8,987 nucleotides of DNA from positions 1 through 8,987 of the forward strand of contig QNCH01000052.1 of assembly GCA_003645745.1 (NCBI GenBank), read 5' to 3'. Both the position numbers and the translations under genes were made by a program. The notes beneath the pieces are model-generated. The model was not told the DNA's origin and made no database searches. It was given only the letters and a program-made list of their open reading frames with translations. Source of the DNA: Candidatus Omnitrophota bacterium (GTDB lineage: Bacteria; Omnitrophota; Gorgyraeia; B26-G9). Below are positions 1 to 6,376 of this stretch, piece after piece; position 1 is the stretch's first letter, and each line of letters opens with the position of its first letter.

Positions 1-1572
1 AGTTGCAATATCCCATGACGGTATTAATGATTTATTCGAAAAAGCCGCACGGGAAAAAAAATTTCTTCTAAAATCATCTCCCAAGTAACCAAACTTCCAC
101 TTCAAAGTCGGCATATCAAAAGGCACTAATGGCAAAAATGCTAATTTAAAATCTGCTCTTTTACTGTTAAGTTTTTGCTTTAATAAATAATAACTTTCAG
201 GAATTTCTACATAAGAACTTACCCGCGCACCTGACCAGATAACATTACCTATAAAAATACTTCCATTCCAAAAGGAAAAAGAATTAATCATAATAATAAC
301 AAATAAACTTAAATATAACCTCTGCACGATATTATCTTTAAATCTTTTCTGAAAAATTATTAATGCAAAAGGAAGCAAGGCTGTATATAAAACCATTGTT
401 AGATACGGAAATTTATCAGTTCCAGCCATAATTCTCATTAATAATGTTTTGCTAATTAAAAAGCTGTTAATAAAAGCAAAAGGCGGATTCGCACCTTTTG
501 AAAAAAACAAACTAAGCGCTAAAATGGAAAAAAGTACAATAACAATCCGCTGAGTACTGACTTTACATTTTTTTATAAATATCATTTGAGAAAAAATAAC
601 TATAGGAATAATAAACGATAATATAACGAATATGCCATTTTTAAAAAAAATACTACTATTTAAAAGGCCCTTTATCTTCCAAAGCATCCAGCTTTTTTTA
701 GGAATTAAACAAATCGATTCAAGCAAACCTTGCGCTTGTGCCCCCGCACTAATAGCAGCCTCAGAAGAATTTAGTTTATTAACATTACTTACCGCTCGAT
801 TTAAAAAAAATAAAGAAGGCAGTATCCAGTAAAAATTAAATAAAGATAAAAATAAAAAATACAACCCAATAATTTTTTTTAAATAGCGCTCTCTGTTTAA
901 AGAAAAATAGAATATAAGTACCGCGATAAAAATAGAAAAATAAATTAAAATCCCATATCCTGGGCTCATAAACATTATCGTAGACACTGCTGGCACAAAC
1001 GCAGCAAGAATAATATAAACAACTTTTTTAGAATTAAGCGCCTTCCACAAGAATAAAATGGAATAAGGAAGAATCAAAGGTAAAAAAATAAAAAAACAAC
1101 CTCTATAAAAAACTCTATAAAGCATATAAAAATTCAATAAATAAAATAACGCAGTAATAAACGCGATTACTTGCTTATGCTTTATGTATTCAGCTTGCTG
1201 CAGTAGATCTTTTACTAATAAAAAAACTCCCAGAAATGAAAAAAATATAATCATCCATAATTGGACAGCCTGAATTAAATATACAGGAAGAGACAAAAAA
1301 CTAAAAAATTTGTTCATTAAATATTCAAAGAATAAAATCGATGAATAAAAATTGGCTGAAACACCTGAAGAAACTGCATAATTCCACACATAAGCTTGGT
1401 TATAATAAAAATTGTCAGAGAATAATCCGGTAAAAGCATCATTCCATTTAATAACCGGCATCCCTGATTTATAGACTAAAAAAGTAGGTACGAAAGCTGC
1501 AAAAACAAAAAATGTTATGAATAATTTCTCATTTGTAATTACTTCTGAAAATAATTTTTTAACCTTACTCAT
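1..1572 (-). CDS. Large polytopic membrane protein, GT-C / YfhO-like glycosyltransferase candidate (3' end off the window)
   Basis: Reading the minus strand from ATG at 1572 gives 524 codons without a stop up to base 1, so the C-terminus lies outside the window. The protein is very hydrophobic. About eleven membrane segments are visible, roughly at residues 17-34, 94-120, 134-152, 159-176, 184-202, 206-225, 234-257, 313-333, 342-357, 389-408 and 419-436. A polar loop (35-80, with WND at 43-45 and SDN at 52-54) follows the first helix, as in GT-C transferases that use lipid-linked sugars on the outer face. The FSKGANPPF (357-365) and DKFPYL (386-391) stretches, and the soluble start after 440 with VEIPESYYLL (455-464), resemble large 'YfhO / AftD-like / PTPS-related' membrane proteins. 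That family match is from memory and no catalytic residue is proven. It starts 5 nt after the methyltransferase stop, so the two are probably co-transcribed. Its role in this polysaccharide locus (periplasmic sugar addition) is inferred. Confidence 0.85.
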   Translation of the reverse strand, partial: MSKVKKLFSEVITNEKLFITFFVFAAFVPTFLVYKSGMPVIKWNDAFTGLFSDNFYYNQAYVWNYAVSSGVSANFYSSILFFEYLMNKFFSFLSLPVYLIQAVQLWMIIFFSFLGVFLLVKDLLQQAEYIKHKQVIAFITALFYLLNFYMLYRVFYRGCFFIFLPLILPYSILFLWKALNSKKVVYIILAAFVPAVSTIMFMSPGYGILIYFSIFIAVLIFYFSLNRERYLKKIIGLYFLFLSLFNFYWILPSLFFLNRAVSNVNKLNSSEAAISAGAQAQGLLESICLIPKKSWMLWKIKGLLNSSIFFKNGIFVILSFIIPIVIFSQMIFIKKCKVSTQRIVIVLFSILALSLFFSKGANPPFAFINSFLISKTLLMRIMAGTDKFPYLTMVLYTALLPFALIIFQKRFKDNIVQRLYLSLFVIIMINSFSFWNGSIFIGNVIWSGARVSSYVEIPESYYLLKQKLNSKRADFKLAFLPLVPFDMPTLKWKFGYLGDDFRRNFFSRAAFSNKSLIPSWDIAT

Positions 1573-1577
1573 AGATA

Positions 1578-2444
1578 CTATCCTTTTCTACAAATAAAAG
1601 TTAAACTTTCTTTACTAAATATCTTCATAAAAAGATATAAAGGATAAACAAAAAATTTTGCCATTGTTGCTCTTAAAGACCAAAACAGATCCAGAGGATA
1701 ATCATAAAACTCATTTTTTACTTCACTAATTTTAAAATTTGTTCTTCCGCAAAGCCACTTAACACTTTCTAAGTTATATAAAATCAAATGCCTCGGGCTA
1801 TCTAAATGAAACCACTTTGCGCCGCCATACCTAAAGCCAAAACTATTTACATTAGGTGTTTCAAAAATTAAAACACCACCTTTTTCTAAAATCCGGCTCA
1901 CGTTACTAAATAAACGGACTGGATGTTCTATGTGTTCAAGAACATGCCAGAGAGTAATAACTTCAAATTTCTTATCTTGAAAATCAATGTCTGCAAAATC
2001 TCCTTTAAAAACTTCTATCCCCTGTCTCACAGACAATTCATACCCTTCTTCAGATATTTCAACTCCATATTTTTTAAATCTTGTACTCTCCAACTTACTT
2101 AAAAAATTACCATCACCACAACCAATATCTAAAATTTTTATTTTTTCAGTTTTCTTTATAAAATTTTTTAAAATAAATTTTTCTTTTCTGCTTATTGAAT
2201 ATTTAAATAATAAATTCTCAATAAACTTTCCACTGTAGCTATTACTGTAATATTGAGAGCCGTAATATTTTTTATAGTATTGTTGATTAACATCTACATT
2301 GCCAACAAAAATGCATCCGCAATTTAAACAGTGGAAAAGATCAAAAACATCATCCTTATTAAAAAGATACCTTCCATGCACATTATAACCCTTTAACAAA
2401 AACTCATTTTTTTTAGATTTACATAAAGGACAATATTCTTTCAT
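1578..2444 (-). CDS. Class I SAM-dependent methyltransferase with N-terminal zinc ribbon
   Basis: The 288-residue protein has two parts. Residues 1-50 carry CPLC (C5, C8) and CLNCGC (C39, C42, C44), a probable structural zinc ribbon. Residues about 85-235 form a Methyltransf_23-type Rossmann fold. SAM motif I is ILDIGCGDGNF (104-114), the acidic ribose-binding position is in GVEI (127-130), motif II/post-II is WHVLEHIEHP (166-175), and FETPN (194-198) and WFHLDSPRHL (211-220) follow. Such proteins are common in O-antigen and capsule clusters and are taken to methylate a sugar or a chain end; the substrate cannot be read from the sequence. Residues about 262-275 are hydrophobic and may touch the membrane. 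The start is ATG with a weak AGG 5 nt upstream. The gene follows a 113-nt gap that holds a strong palindrome and ends 5 nt before the membrane protein. It is shorter than and unlike the roughly 410-residue sugar C-methyltransferases (TylC3 type). Confidence 0.88.
   Translation of the reverse strand: MKEYCPLCKSKKNEFLLKGYNVHGRYLFNKDDVFDLFHCLNCGCIFVGNVDVNQQYYKKYYGSQYYSNSYSGKFIENLLFKYSISRKEKFILKNFIKKTEKIKILDIGCGDGNFLSKLESTRFKKYGVEISEEGYELSVRQGIEVFKGDFADIDFQDKKFEVITLWHVLEHIEHPVRLFSNVSRILEKGGVLIFETPNVNSFGFRYGGAKWFHLDSPRHLILYNLESVKWLCGRTNFKISEVKNEFYDYPLDLFWSLRATMAKFFVYPLYLFMKIFSKESLTFICRKG
1581..1587 (-). promoter_or_regulatory. Ribosome binding site of the membrane protein
   Basis: AAAAGGA on the minus strand lies 8 nt before the ATG at 1572. 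It also encodes the last residues (RKG) of the upstream methyltransferase. An in-frame stop lies just upstream at 1588-1590 and no ATG, GTG or TTG candidate with better spacing intervenes. This fixes the start at 1572 and suggests translational coupling of the two genes. Confidence 0.7.
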
Positions 2445-2486
2445 CTCTACCTATGTTCTTGCACCAATTCAGACAAATCTAAAACC

Positions 2487-2523
2487 AGTCTATACTCAAC
2501 CGTAATAGGTTTGAGTATAGACT
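2487..2523. repeat. Intergenic palindrome, 13-bp perfect stem (element C)
   Basis: The left arm AGTCTATACTCAA (2487-2499) is the exact reverse complement of the right arm (2511-2523), with an 11-nt loop. Two further C-G pairs can form inside the loop if T2510 is bulged. It lies in the 113-nt gap between the second GT4 gene and the methyltransferase and shares its TATACTCA arm and CGTAAT loop with the element before rfbH. There is no T-run on the downstream side in the direction of transcription, so it is not a standard intrinsic terminator. The rest of the gap (2445-2557) shows nothing recognisable. Confidence 0.85.
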
Positions 2524-2557
2524 CAATATTAAAAAAAATACCTTATACTTATTTTAT

Positions 2558-3727
2558 TTACTTTATAACACTATCATAAATATTGATCGATTTTTTATCC
2601 CAGTCCCACTCCTGCGCCCAAATAATTGCATCACGGGAATTTTTTTTATATAGCTGTTTATCATTTAATAAATGTAAAATATTTTCTGCAAAAATATTCA
2701 AATCATAACATTGGCTTTTAACCATACCTTTTGGATAATAAGTCTTTAAAGCCTCTAAATCAAAACTCACCCCAGGCAATCCCCATGCCATAGCTTCACA
2801 AGCAGCCATACCACCGCTATCATAAGTTGCAGGATGAACTACAATTTTACTTTGCTGAAAAATTTCATATTTTTCTACTCCATCTTTAAAACCGCATAAA
2901 ACTATATTTCTGTCCAGATTGAATTTTGCAATTTTTCTTTTGACTTCATCCTCTAACGGGCCTACTCCAATAACAACTAACAACGCATCAGCTTTCTTTT
3001 TACAGACTAATGACCAGATATCAATAAGTTCAATTATACCTTTTTGGTAATGCAGTCTGCCGACAAAACAAGCATCATATTTCCTTTTATCCTTAGGAAT
3101 CACCTGCGATGAGCGTAAATATTTAAATGATGGAGAGACATCTATTCCCCCTTGAATGACAATAACGCGATTACTTCCCCTCCTTTTTGTAATAAATTTT
3201 TTAACATCAGGCTCACTAGTAACAAAAACAACATCTGCATACCTTTTTACTATCCAGTAAATTGGCAATTGACTCAGCCAATAGAATAATCCGACTAAAA
3301 ATCTTTTTGCTTTATAAGGCGAATTTTTCAACCAAGGATACGGAGCAAAAAGATAAAATCCAGCAATCCATTTAATCTGAGGATTTTTCCATTTATTAAT
3401 AAACGCAGGAAGAGCATCCGGCCAAAAATCAGATGTTGAATAAATTATTTTATATTGTCTGTTTCTCGGAAATTTTTGTATCGCATAAAAAGTTCTCCTT
3501 AAAATATTCAATAGTAAGTTGTTGTTATTTAAACGAGGTAATTGTGCTGTAAATTTCAAATCAGCCGCTCCAGACCTTTTACACATCTGAAACCCTTCTT
3601 CTGAACAAAAAATTTCTAAGTCACATTTTTTCCGCCACCTTTTTGCCAGCTCAATCCAAATTCTATCCCCGCCGCTCAACGCGTTTCCCTGTGACCAATT
3701 TGATATAAATAGCACATTTTCCTTCAT
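2558..3727 (-). CDS. Glycosyltransferase family 4 (second of a pair)
   Basis: The 389-residue protein has the GT-B two-domain layout typical of GT4 enzymes, which move a sugar from a nucleotide donor to a lipid-linked acceptor on the cytoplasmic face. The N-terminal domain opens with VLFISNW (5-11) and SGGDRIWIELAKRW (18-31). The C-terminal donor domain has FVGRLHYQKGI (221-231, with R224 and K229 as the phosphate-binding pair), VVIGVGPLEDE (251-261) and the acidic motif region 299-328. There the usual EX7E is DX7E: D303 and E311 in YDSGGMAACEAMAWG. Residues 143-162 are a hydrophobic surface patch that may bind membrane. The start ATG at 3727 overlaps the stop of the upstream GT4 by 4 nt (ATGA), so the two are translationally coupled. 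The donor and acceptor are unknown; a role in building the dideoxysugar-containing repeat unit is inferred from context. Confidence 0.92.
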   Translation of the reverse strand: MKENVLFISNWSQGNALSGGDRIWIELAKRWRKKCDLEIFCSEEGFQMCKRSGAADLKFTAQLPRLNNNNLLLNILRRTFYAIQKFPRNRQYKIIYSTSDFWPDALPAFINKWKNPQIKWIAGFYLFAPYPWLKNSPYKAKRFLVGLFYWLSQLPIYWIVKRYADVVFVTSEPDVKKFITKRRGSNRVIVIQGGIDVSPSFKYLRSSQVIPKDKRKYDACFVGRLHYQKGIIELIDIWSLVCKKKADALLVVIGVGPLEDEVKRKIAKFNLDRNIVLCGFKDGVEKYEIFQQSKIVVHPATYDSGGMAACEAMAWGLPGVSFDLEALKTYYPKGMVKSQCYDLNIFAENILHLLNDKQLYKKNSRDAIIWAQEWDWDKKSINIYDSVIK

Positions 3728-4881
3728 TGTTTAACACCATAATATTTAATAATCTGCTCTGCATTTTTATTACCAAAATATTTTTCAGCATATGCCCTAC
3801 AATTATTTTTCAATCTTTGGTAAAACTTCTTATTATTATACAACTCAGTAATCGCGCTGCATAAATTATCAACAGTTGGATCCTTTAAAATTGAAACCGT
3901 ATTATCCAAGGCTTCTGGTAATCCCCCTTTATTTGAACCAACCACAGGCAAACAGCACGCAACAGCTTCAATCACCACACGGCCGAAACCTTCTTCATAT
4001 TGAGATGGGATACAAAAAATGTCAGCAATATTATAGTAAAAAGGTAATTCTCTATTATCCTTTCTCCCTAAGAATAATATATTCTTTGTTCTCTTCTGGT
4101 TATGCCTTAAATCGTCATCCAAAGGCCCATTGCCAATGAAAATAAAATTAATAAATGGCAATCTTTCTGCGCTACAAACAAGTTCTTTTATTCCTTTTAA
4201 TTCTGTCAGCCTTCCCACAAACAAAACACTAAACCTATCAGGAATATTGAAAGACATCTTTAAATCTTTTTTATTTGGCAGAGGCTTGAAACTATTTAAG
4301 TCAACCCAATATCTATATATAAATAAATTTTCCCTATTAATATGAAACGATACTAACTCTTTGTAAGAAGCTTTGGATAAAGTCAAAACTTTATCAGCAG
4401 AAGATAAAATTGAGTGGATAAAATAAGCAGTTCTTGTTTGCGGATTTACTTCATATACCGCATGAGTACTGACAATCAATTTTTTTTTAAAAATAATTTT
4501 TAAATATTTACCAATAAAAGCAGCATTAAGTCCTTGTGCATGAATAACATCAATTTCTTTATGATGAAATATACAAAAAATAAAAACACGTAAAAATAAA
4601 TAAGGAGTAATATATAAAAAATCTAAAAAAGGTAATTTTTCTATCCTGTGAAGCAATGTTTTACCAAACCAGAGATATCTTCTAATAGAAACATTCCCAA
4701 AATTTTCTTTTGGTTTCCATTTAACACCCTGAGTTGTAATCGGCGAATAAGACTGAACAAAAACTCTCCACTCTAACCGATCCAATTCTCTCACTAAATC
4801 ATCCATATGCGTTTCCACGCCGCCTGTATTCGGACTAAACGTAGGCACAATAATTAAAACAGTTTTTTTATGTATTTGCAT
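3724..4881 (-). CDS. Glycosyltransferase family 4 (first of a pair)
   Basis: The 385-residue GT-B fold protein starts with VLIIVPTF (8-15) and the glycine-rich NTGGVETHM (18-26), typical of the GT4 N-terminal domain. DVIHAQG (111-117) marks the interdomain region. In the C-terminal half, FVGRLTELKGI (221-231) gives the R224/K229 pair, FIGNGPLDDDL (248-258) follows, and the EX7E motif is E297 to E305 in YEEGFGRVVIEA, with GSNKGGLPE (315-323) after it. Length and motifs are normal for the family. Hydrophobic residues 86-105 look like a membrane-association patch. The protein is probably a cytoplasmic-face transferase for the polysaccharide repeat unit; the sugar is not predictable. ATG at 4881 is preceded only by a weak AAAAAAAGTAAT tract, the poorest ribosome binding site in the window. 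A 92-nt gap separates it from rfbH. It ends in a 4-nt ATGA overlap with the next GT4. Confidence 0.92.
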   Translation of the reverse strand: MQIHKKTVLIIVPTFSPNTGGVETHMDDLVRELDRLEWRVFVQSYSPITTQGVKWKPKENFGNVSIRRYLWFGKTLLHRIEKLPFLDFLYITPYLFLRVFIFCIFHHKEIDVIHAQGLNAAFIGKYLKIIFKKKLIVSTHAVYEVNPQTRTAYFIHSILSSADKVLTLSKASYKELVSFHINRENLFIYRYWVDLNSFKPLPNKKDLKMSFNIPDRFSVLFVGRLTELKGIKELVCSAERLPFINFIFIGNGPLDDDLRHNQKRTKNILFLGRKDNRELPFYYNIADIFCIPSQYEEGFGRVVIEAVACCLPVVGSNKGGLPEALDNTVSILKDPTVDNLCSAITELYNNKKFYQRLKNNCRAYAEKYFGNKNAEQIIKYYGVKQ

Positions 4882-4902
4882 TTTATTACTTTTTTTGTTA
4901 CC

Positions 4903-4923
4903 TATACTCAGTCCCGTTACGGA
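4903..4923. repeat. Degenerate copy of the TATACTCA palindrome (element B)
   Basis: CTATACTCA (4902-4910) is identical to the left arm of the palindrome at 2487-2523 and is followed by CCGTTACGG (4914-4922), close to the CCGTAATAGG loop of that element. The right arm is not kept: the sequence runs on as ATAAATATATTTAG. A small CCG/CGG hairpin with a 3-nt loop remains. A further TATACTCA lies 82 bp away at 4985-4992, inside the last codons of rfbH. Nothing else is recognised in the 4882-4973 gap. Confidence 0.5.
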
Positions 4924-4973
4924 TAAATATATTTAGATCTAATGGTAAAACCAACTCTATTTTGTCAACATAT

Positions 4974-6308
4974 TCAACATTTTGTATACTCAAAAAAATC
5001 CTTTATCTTCTTAATCATATAATCCAGAGCTTCTGTGCACATTCCAGGATAAACACCAATCCAAAAGCTATTATTCATAATTTTATCAGTATTAGCCAAT
5101 TGTCCTACTATCCTGTAATCTTCATTTTCCTTTAACATACTAAAACACGGCTGTTTAACAATATTGCCTCCAAAAAGATTTCTTGTTTGGATATGTTGTG
5201 ATTCAAGATATTTTACTATTTCATTTCTGTTAGCCGCAATGTTATCCCGCAAAGTTAATAAAAAACCAAACCAGCAAGGATCTGAATTATCTACAGCTGC
5301 AGGTAAAATTAAATACTTGCGCATATCCTTTAAACCATCATATAAAATTTTAAAATTTTCTTTTCTTTTTTGAATAAACTCAGGCAATTTATCAAGCTGA
5401 GCACAGCCAATAGCAGCCTGCAGATCAGTAGCTTTTAAATTATAGCCAAAATGGCTGTAAACATATTTATGGTCATAACCAAAGGGCAAACTCCCATGCT
5501 GTTGGCTAAATCTTTTCCCGCAACTATTATCCTTACCACTCTCACACCAGCAATCCCTGCCCCAATCTCTTAAAGAAAGCGCTATTTTTCTTAATAACGG
5601 ATTATTGGTATAAACAGCTCCGCCTTCTCCCATTGTTATATGATGCGGAGGGTAAAAACTACTTGTGCCCAAATCTCCCCAGGTTCCAGTATACTTTCCC
5701 GCGTATACAGAACCTAACGCGTCACAATTATCTTCGATCAGCCAGAGATTATTGTGCATACAAAATCTTTTTACTGCTTCCAAATTAAATGGATTGCCCA
5801 GAGTATGCGCAAGCATTACAGCTTTTGTTTTAGAAGATAGGGCAATTTTAAGCTGTGAAACATCAATATTAGCAGTCTCTAAATCTACATCCACAAAAAC
5901 AGGCACTGCCCCATATTGTATAATCGGAGCAACTGTAGTTGGAAAAGCAGCGGCAATCGTAATAACTTCATCTCCCCGTTTGATCATCCTTTTATTTAAT
6001 AATGGGGAACACAATGTCATAAACGCTAATAAATTTGCCGAAGATCCTGAATTAACTAAGATACAATGTTTTACTCCTAAAAATTGTGCCAGCTTCTTTT
6101 CAAATTCAGCAGAATATTTTCCATAAGTAAGCCAGAAGTCCAGGCAAGAATCTGTAAGATTGATCATTTCTTTTTCATTAAAAATACGGCCGGCATAATT
6201 AATTCTGCTTTTCCCAGGCACAAATTCACTATTACCGCGCTGATGAACAAGCTCGTAATATTGCTTTACCATTTTTAGAATATTCTGTTTTAAATCTTGA
6301 GCTTGCAT
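4974..6308 (-). CDS. rfbH: CDP-6-deoxy-4-keto-glucose 3-dehydrase (RfbH/DdhC/E1 type)
   Basis: The 444-residue protein is a fold-type I PLP enzyme of the DegT/DnrJ/EryC1 group. It acts on CDP-4-keto-6-deoxy-D-glucose to remove the C3 hydroxyl, giving a PMP-bound glucoseen intermediate that a partner reductase turns into CDP-4-keto-3,6-dideoxyglucose. The diagnostic features are all present. The usual PLP lysine is replaced by His (H222 in FYPPHHITMGEGG, 218-230), which makes it a PMP-dependent dehydrase and not an aminotransferase. The [2Fe-2S] cysteines are C253, C255 and C263 in GRDCWC...C, with the spacing known for Yersinia E1. EDNCDALG (192-199) supplies the PLP-nitrogen aspartate D193, and NSGSSANLLA (86-95) binds phosphate. 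The length fits the family (about 437 aa). The start ATG has AAGGGAG 7 nt upstream. The 68-nt gap from rfbG contains a palindrome touching that site. The reductase partner (RfbI/DdhD) is not in the window. Confidence 0.97.
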   Translation of the reverse strand: MQAQDLKQNILKMVKQYYELVHQRGNSEFVPGKSRINYAGRIFNEKEMINLTDSCLDFWLTYGKYSAEFEKKLAQFLGVKHCILVNSGSSANLLAFMTLCSPLLNKRMIKRGDEVITIAAAFPTTVAPIIQYGAVPVFVDVDLETANIDVSQLKIALSSKTKAVMLAHTLGNPFNLEAVKRFCMHNNLWLIEDNCDALGSVYAGKYTGTWGDLGTSSFYPPHHITMGEGGAVYTNNPLLRKIALSLRDWGRDCWCESGKDNSCGKRFSQQHGSLPFGYDHKYVYSHFGYNLKATDLQAAIGCAQLDKLPEFIQKRKENFKILYDGLKDMRKYLILPAAVDNSDPCWFGFLLTLRDNIAANRNEIVKYLESQHIQTRNLFGGNIVKQPCFSMLKENEDYRIVGQLANTDKIMNNSFWIGVYPGMCTEALDYMIKKIKDFFEYTKC

Positions 6309-6315
6309 TATGTGG

Positions 6316-6322
6316 CTCCCTT
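6316..6322 (-). promoter_or_regulatory. Ribosome binding site of rfbH, touching a hairpin
   Basis: AAGGGAG on the minus strand lies 7 nt before the rfbH ATG at 6308. Its first two bases are also the last two bases of the 3' arm of the palindrome at 6321-6345, so folding of that hairpin in the mRNA would partly cover the site or place a stem right next to it. Confidence 0.75.
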
Positions 6323-6345
6323 ATACTCATTACGTTTGAGTATAA
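6321..6345. repeat. Intergenic palindrome, 9-bp stem (element A)
   Basis: The arms TTATACTCA (6321-6329) and TGAGTATAA (6337-6345) are perfect reverse complements around a 7-nt loop. Read on the minus strand it gives TATACTCAA-A-CGTAAT then GAGTATA. The element at 2487-2523 read on the plus strand gives TATACTCAA-C-CGTAAT, six extra bases, then GAGTATA. They are therefore the same element in opposite orientation. It lies between rfbG and rfbH and abuts the rfbH ribosome binding site. An 8-base CTCATTAC overlapping it (6326-6333) recurs at 6362-6369, still within the gap. Confidence 0.8.
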
Positions 6346-6376
6346 TTTAGTTTATTTTAGTCTCATTACTTACCGT

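Noticed and set aside
632..832. 66-residue plus-strand frame in the first 1.5 kb
   Set aside because: It is antisense to the long membrane protein frame and shows no ribosome site or family likeness.
1578..2444. Sugar C-3-methyltransferase of the TylC3 type
   Set aside because: The Cys spacing and the 288-residue length differ from the roughly 410-residue C-methyltransferases, and the typical C-terminal domain is absent.
2487..2523. Intrinsic transcription terminator
   Set aside because: The stem is strong, but on the minus strand the T-rich tract is before the stem and the sequence after it is GGTTTTAG, not a T-run. The downstream genes also look like part of the same cluster.
4940..4968. 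Minus-strand promoter with TTGACA (4963-4968) before the first GT4
   Set aside because: The -35 match is perfect, but 17 nt further there is only CCATTA and no acceptable -10 box. In AT-rich DNA a lone TTGACA is weak evidence.
5665..6126. 153-residue plus-strand frame opposite rfbH
   Set aside because: It is fully antisense to a gene with complete catalytic motifs, has no recognisable domain, and is a by-product of rfbH codon use.
4974..6308. Sugar aminotransferase of the DegT family
   Set aside because: The PLP lysine is replaced by His222 and the three iron-sulfur cysteines are present, which identify the dehydrase.
6302..6327. TATACT at 6322-6327 and similar sites as plus-strand -10 boxes
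   Set aside because: No -35 partner is at proper spacing, and no plus-strand genes exist to be expressed. The TATACT is explained by the palindromic element.
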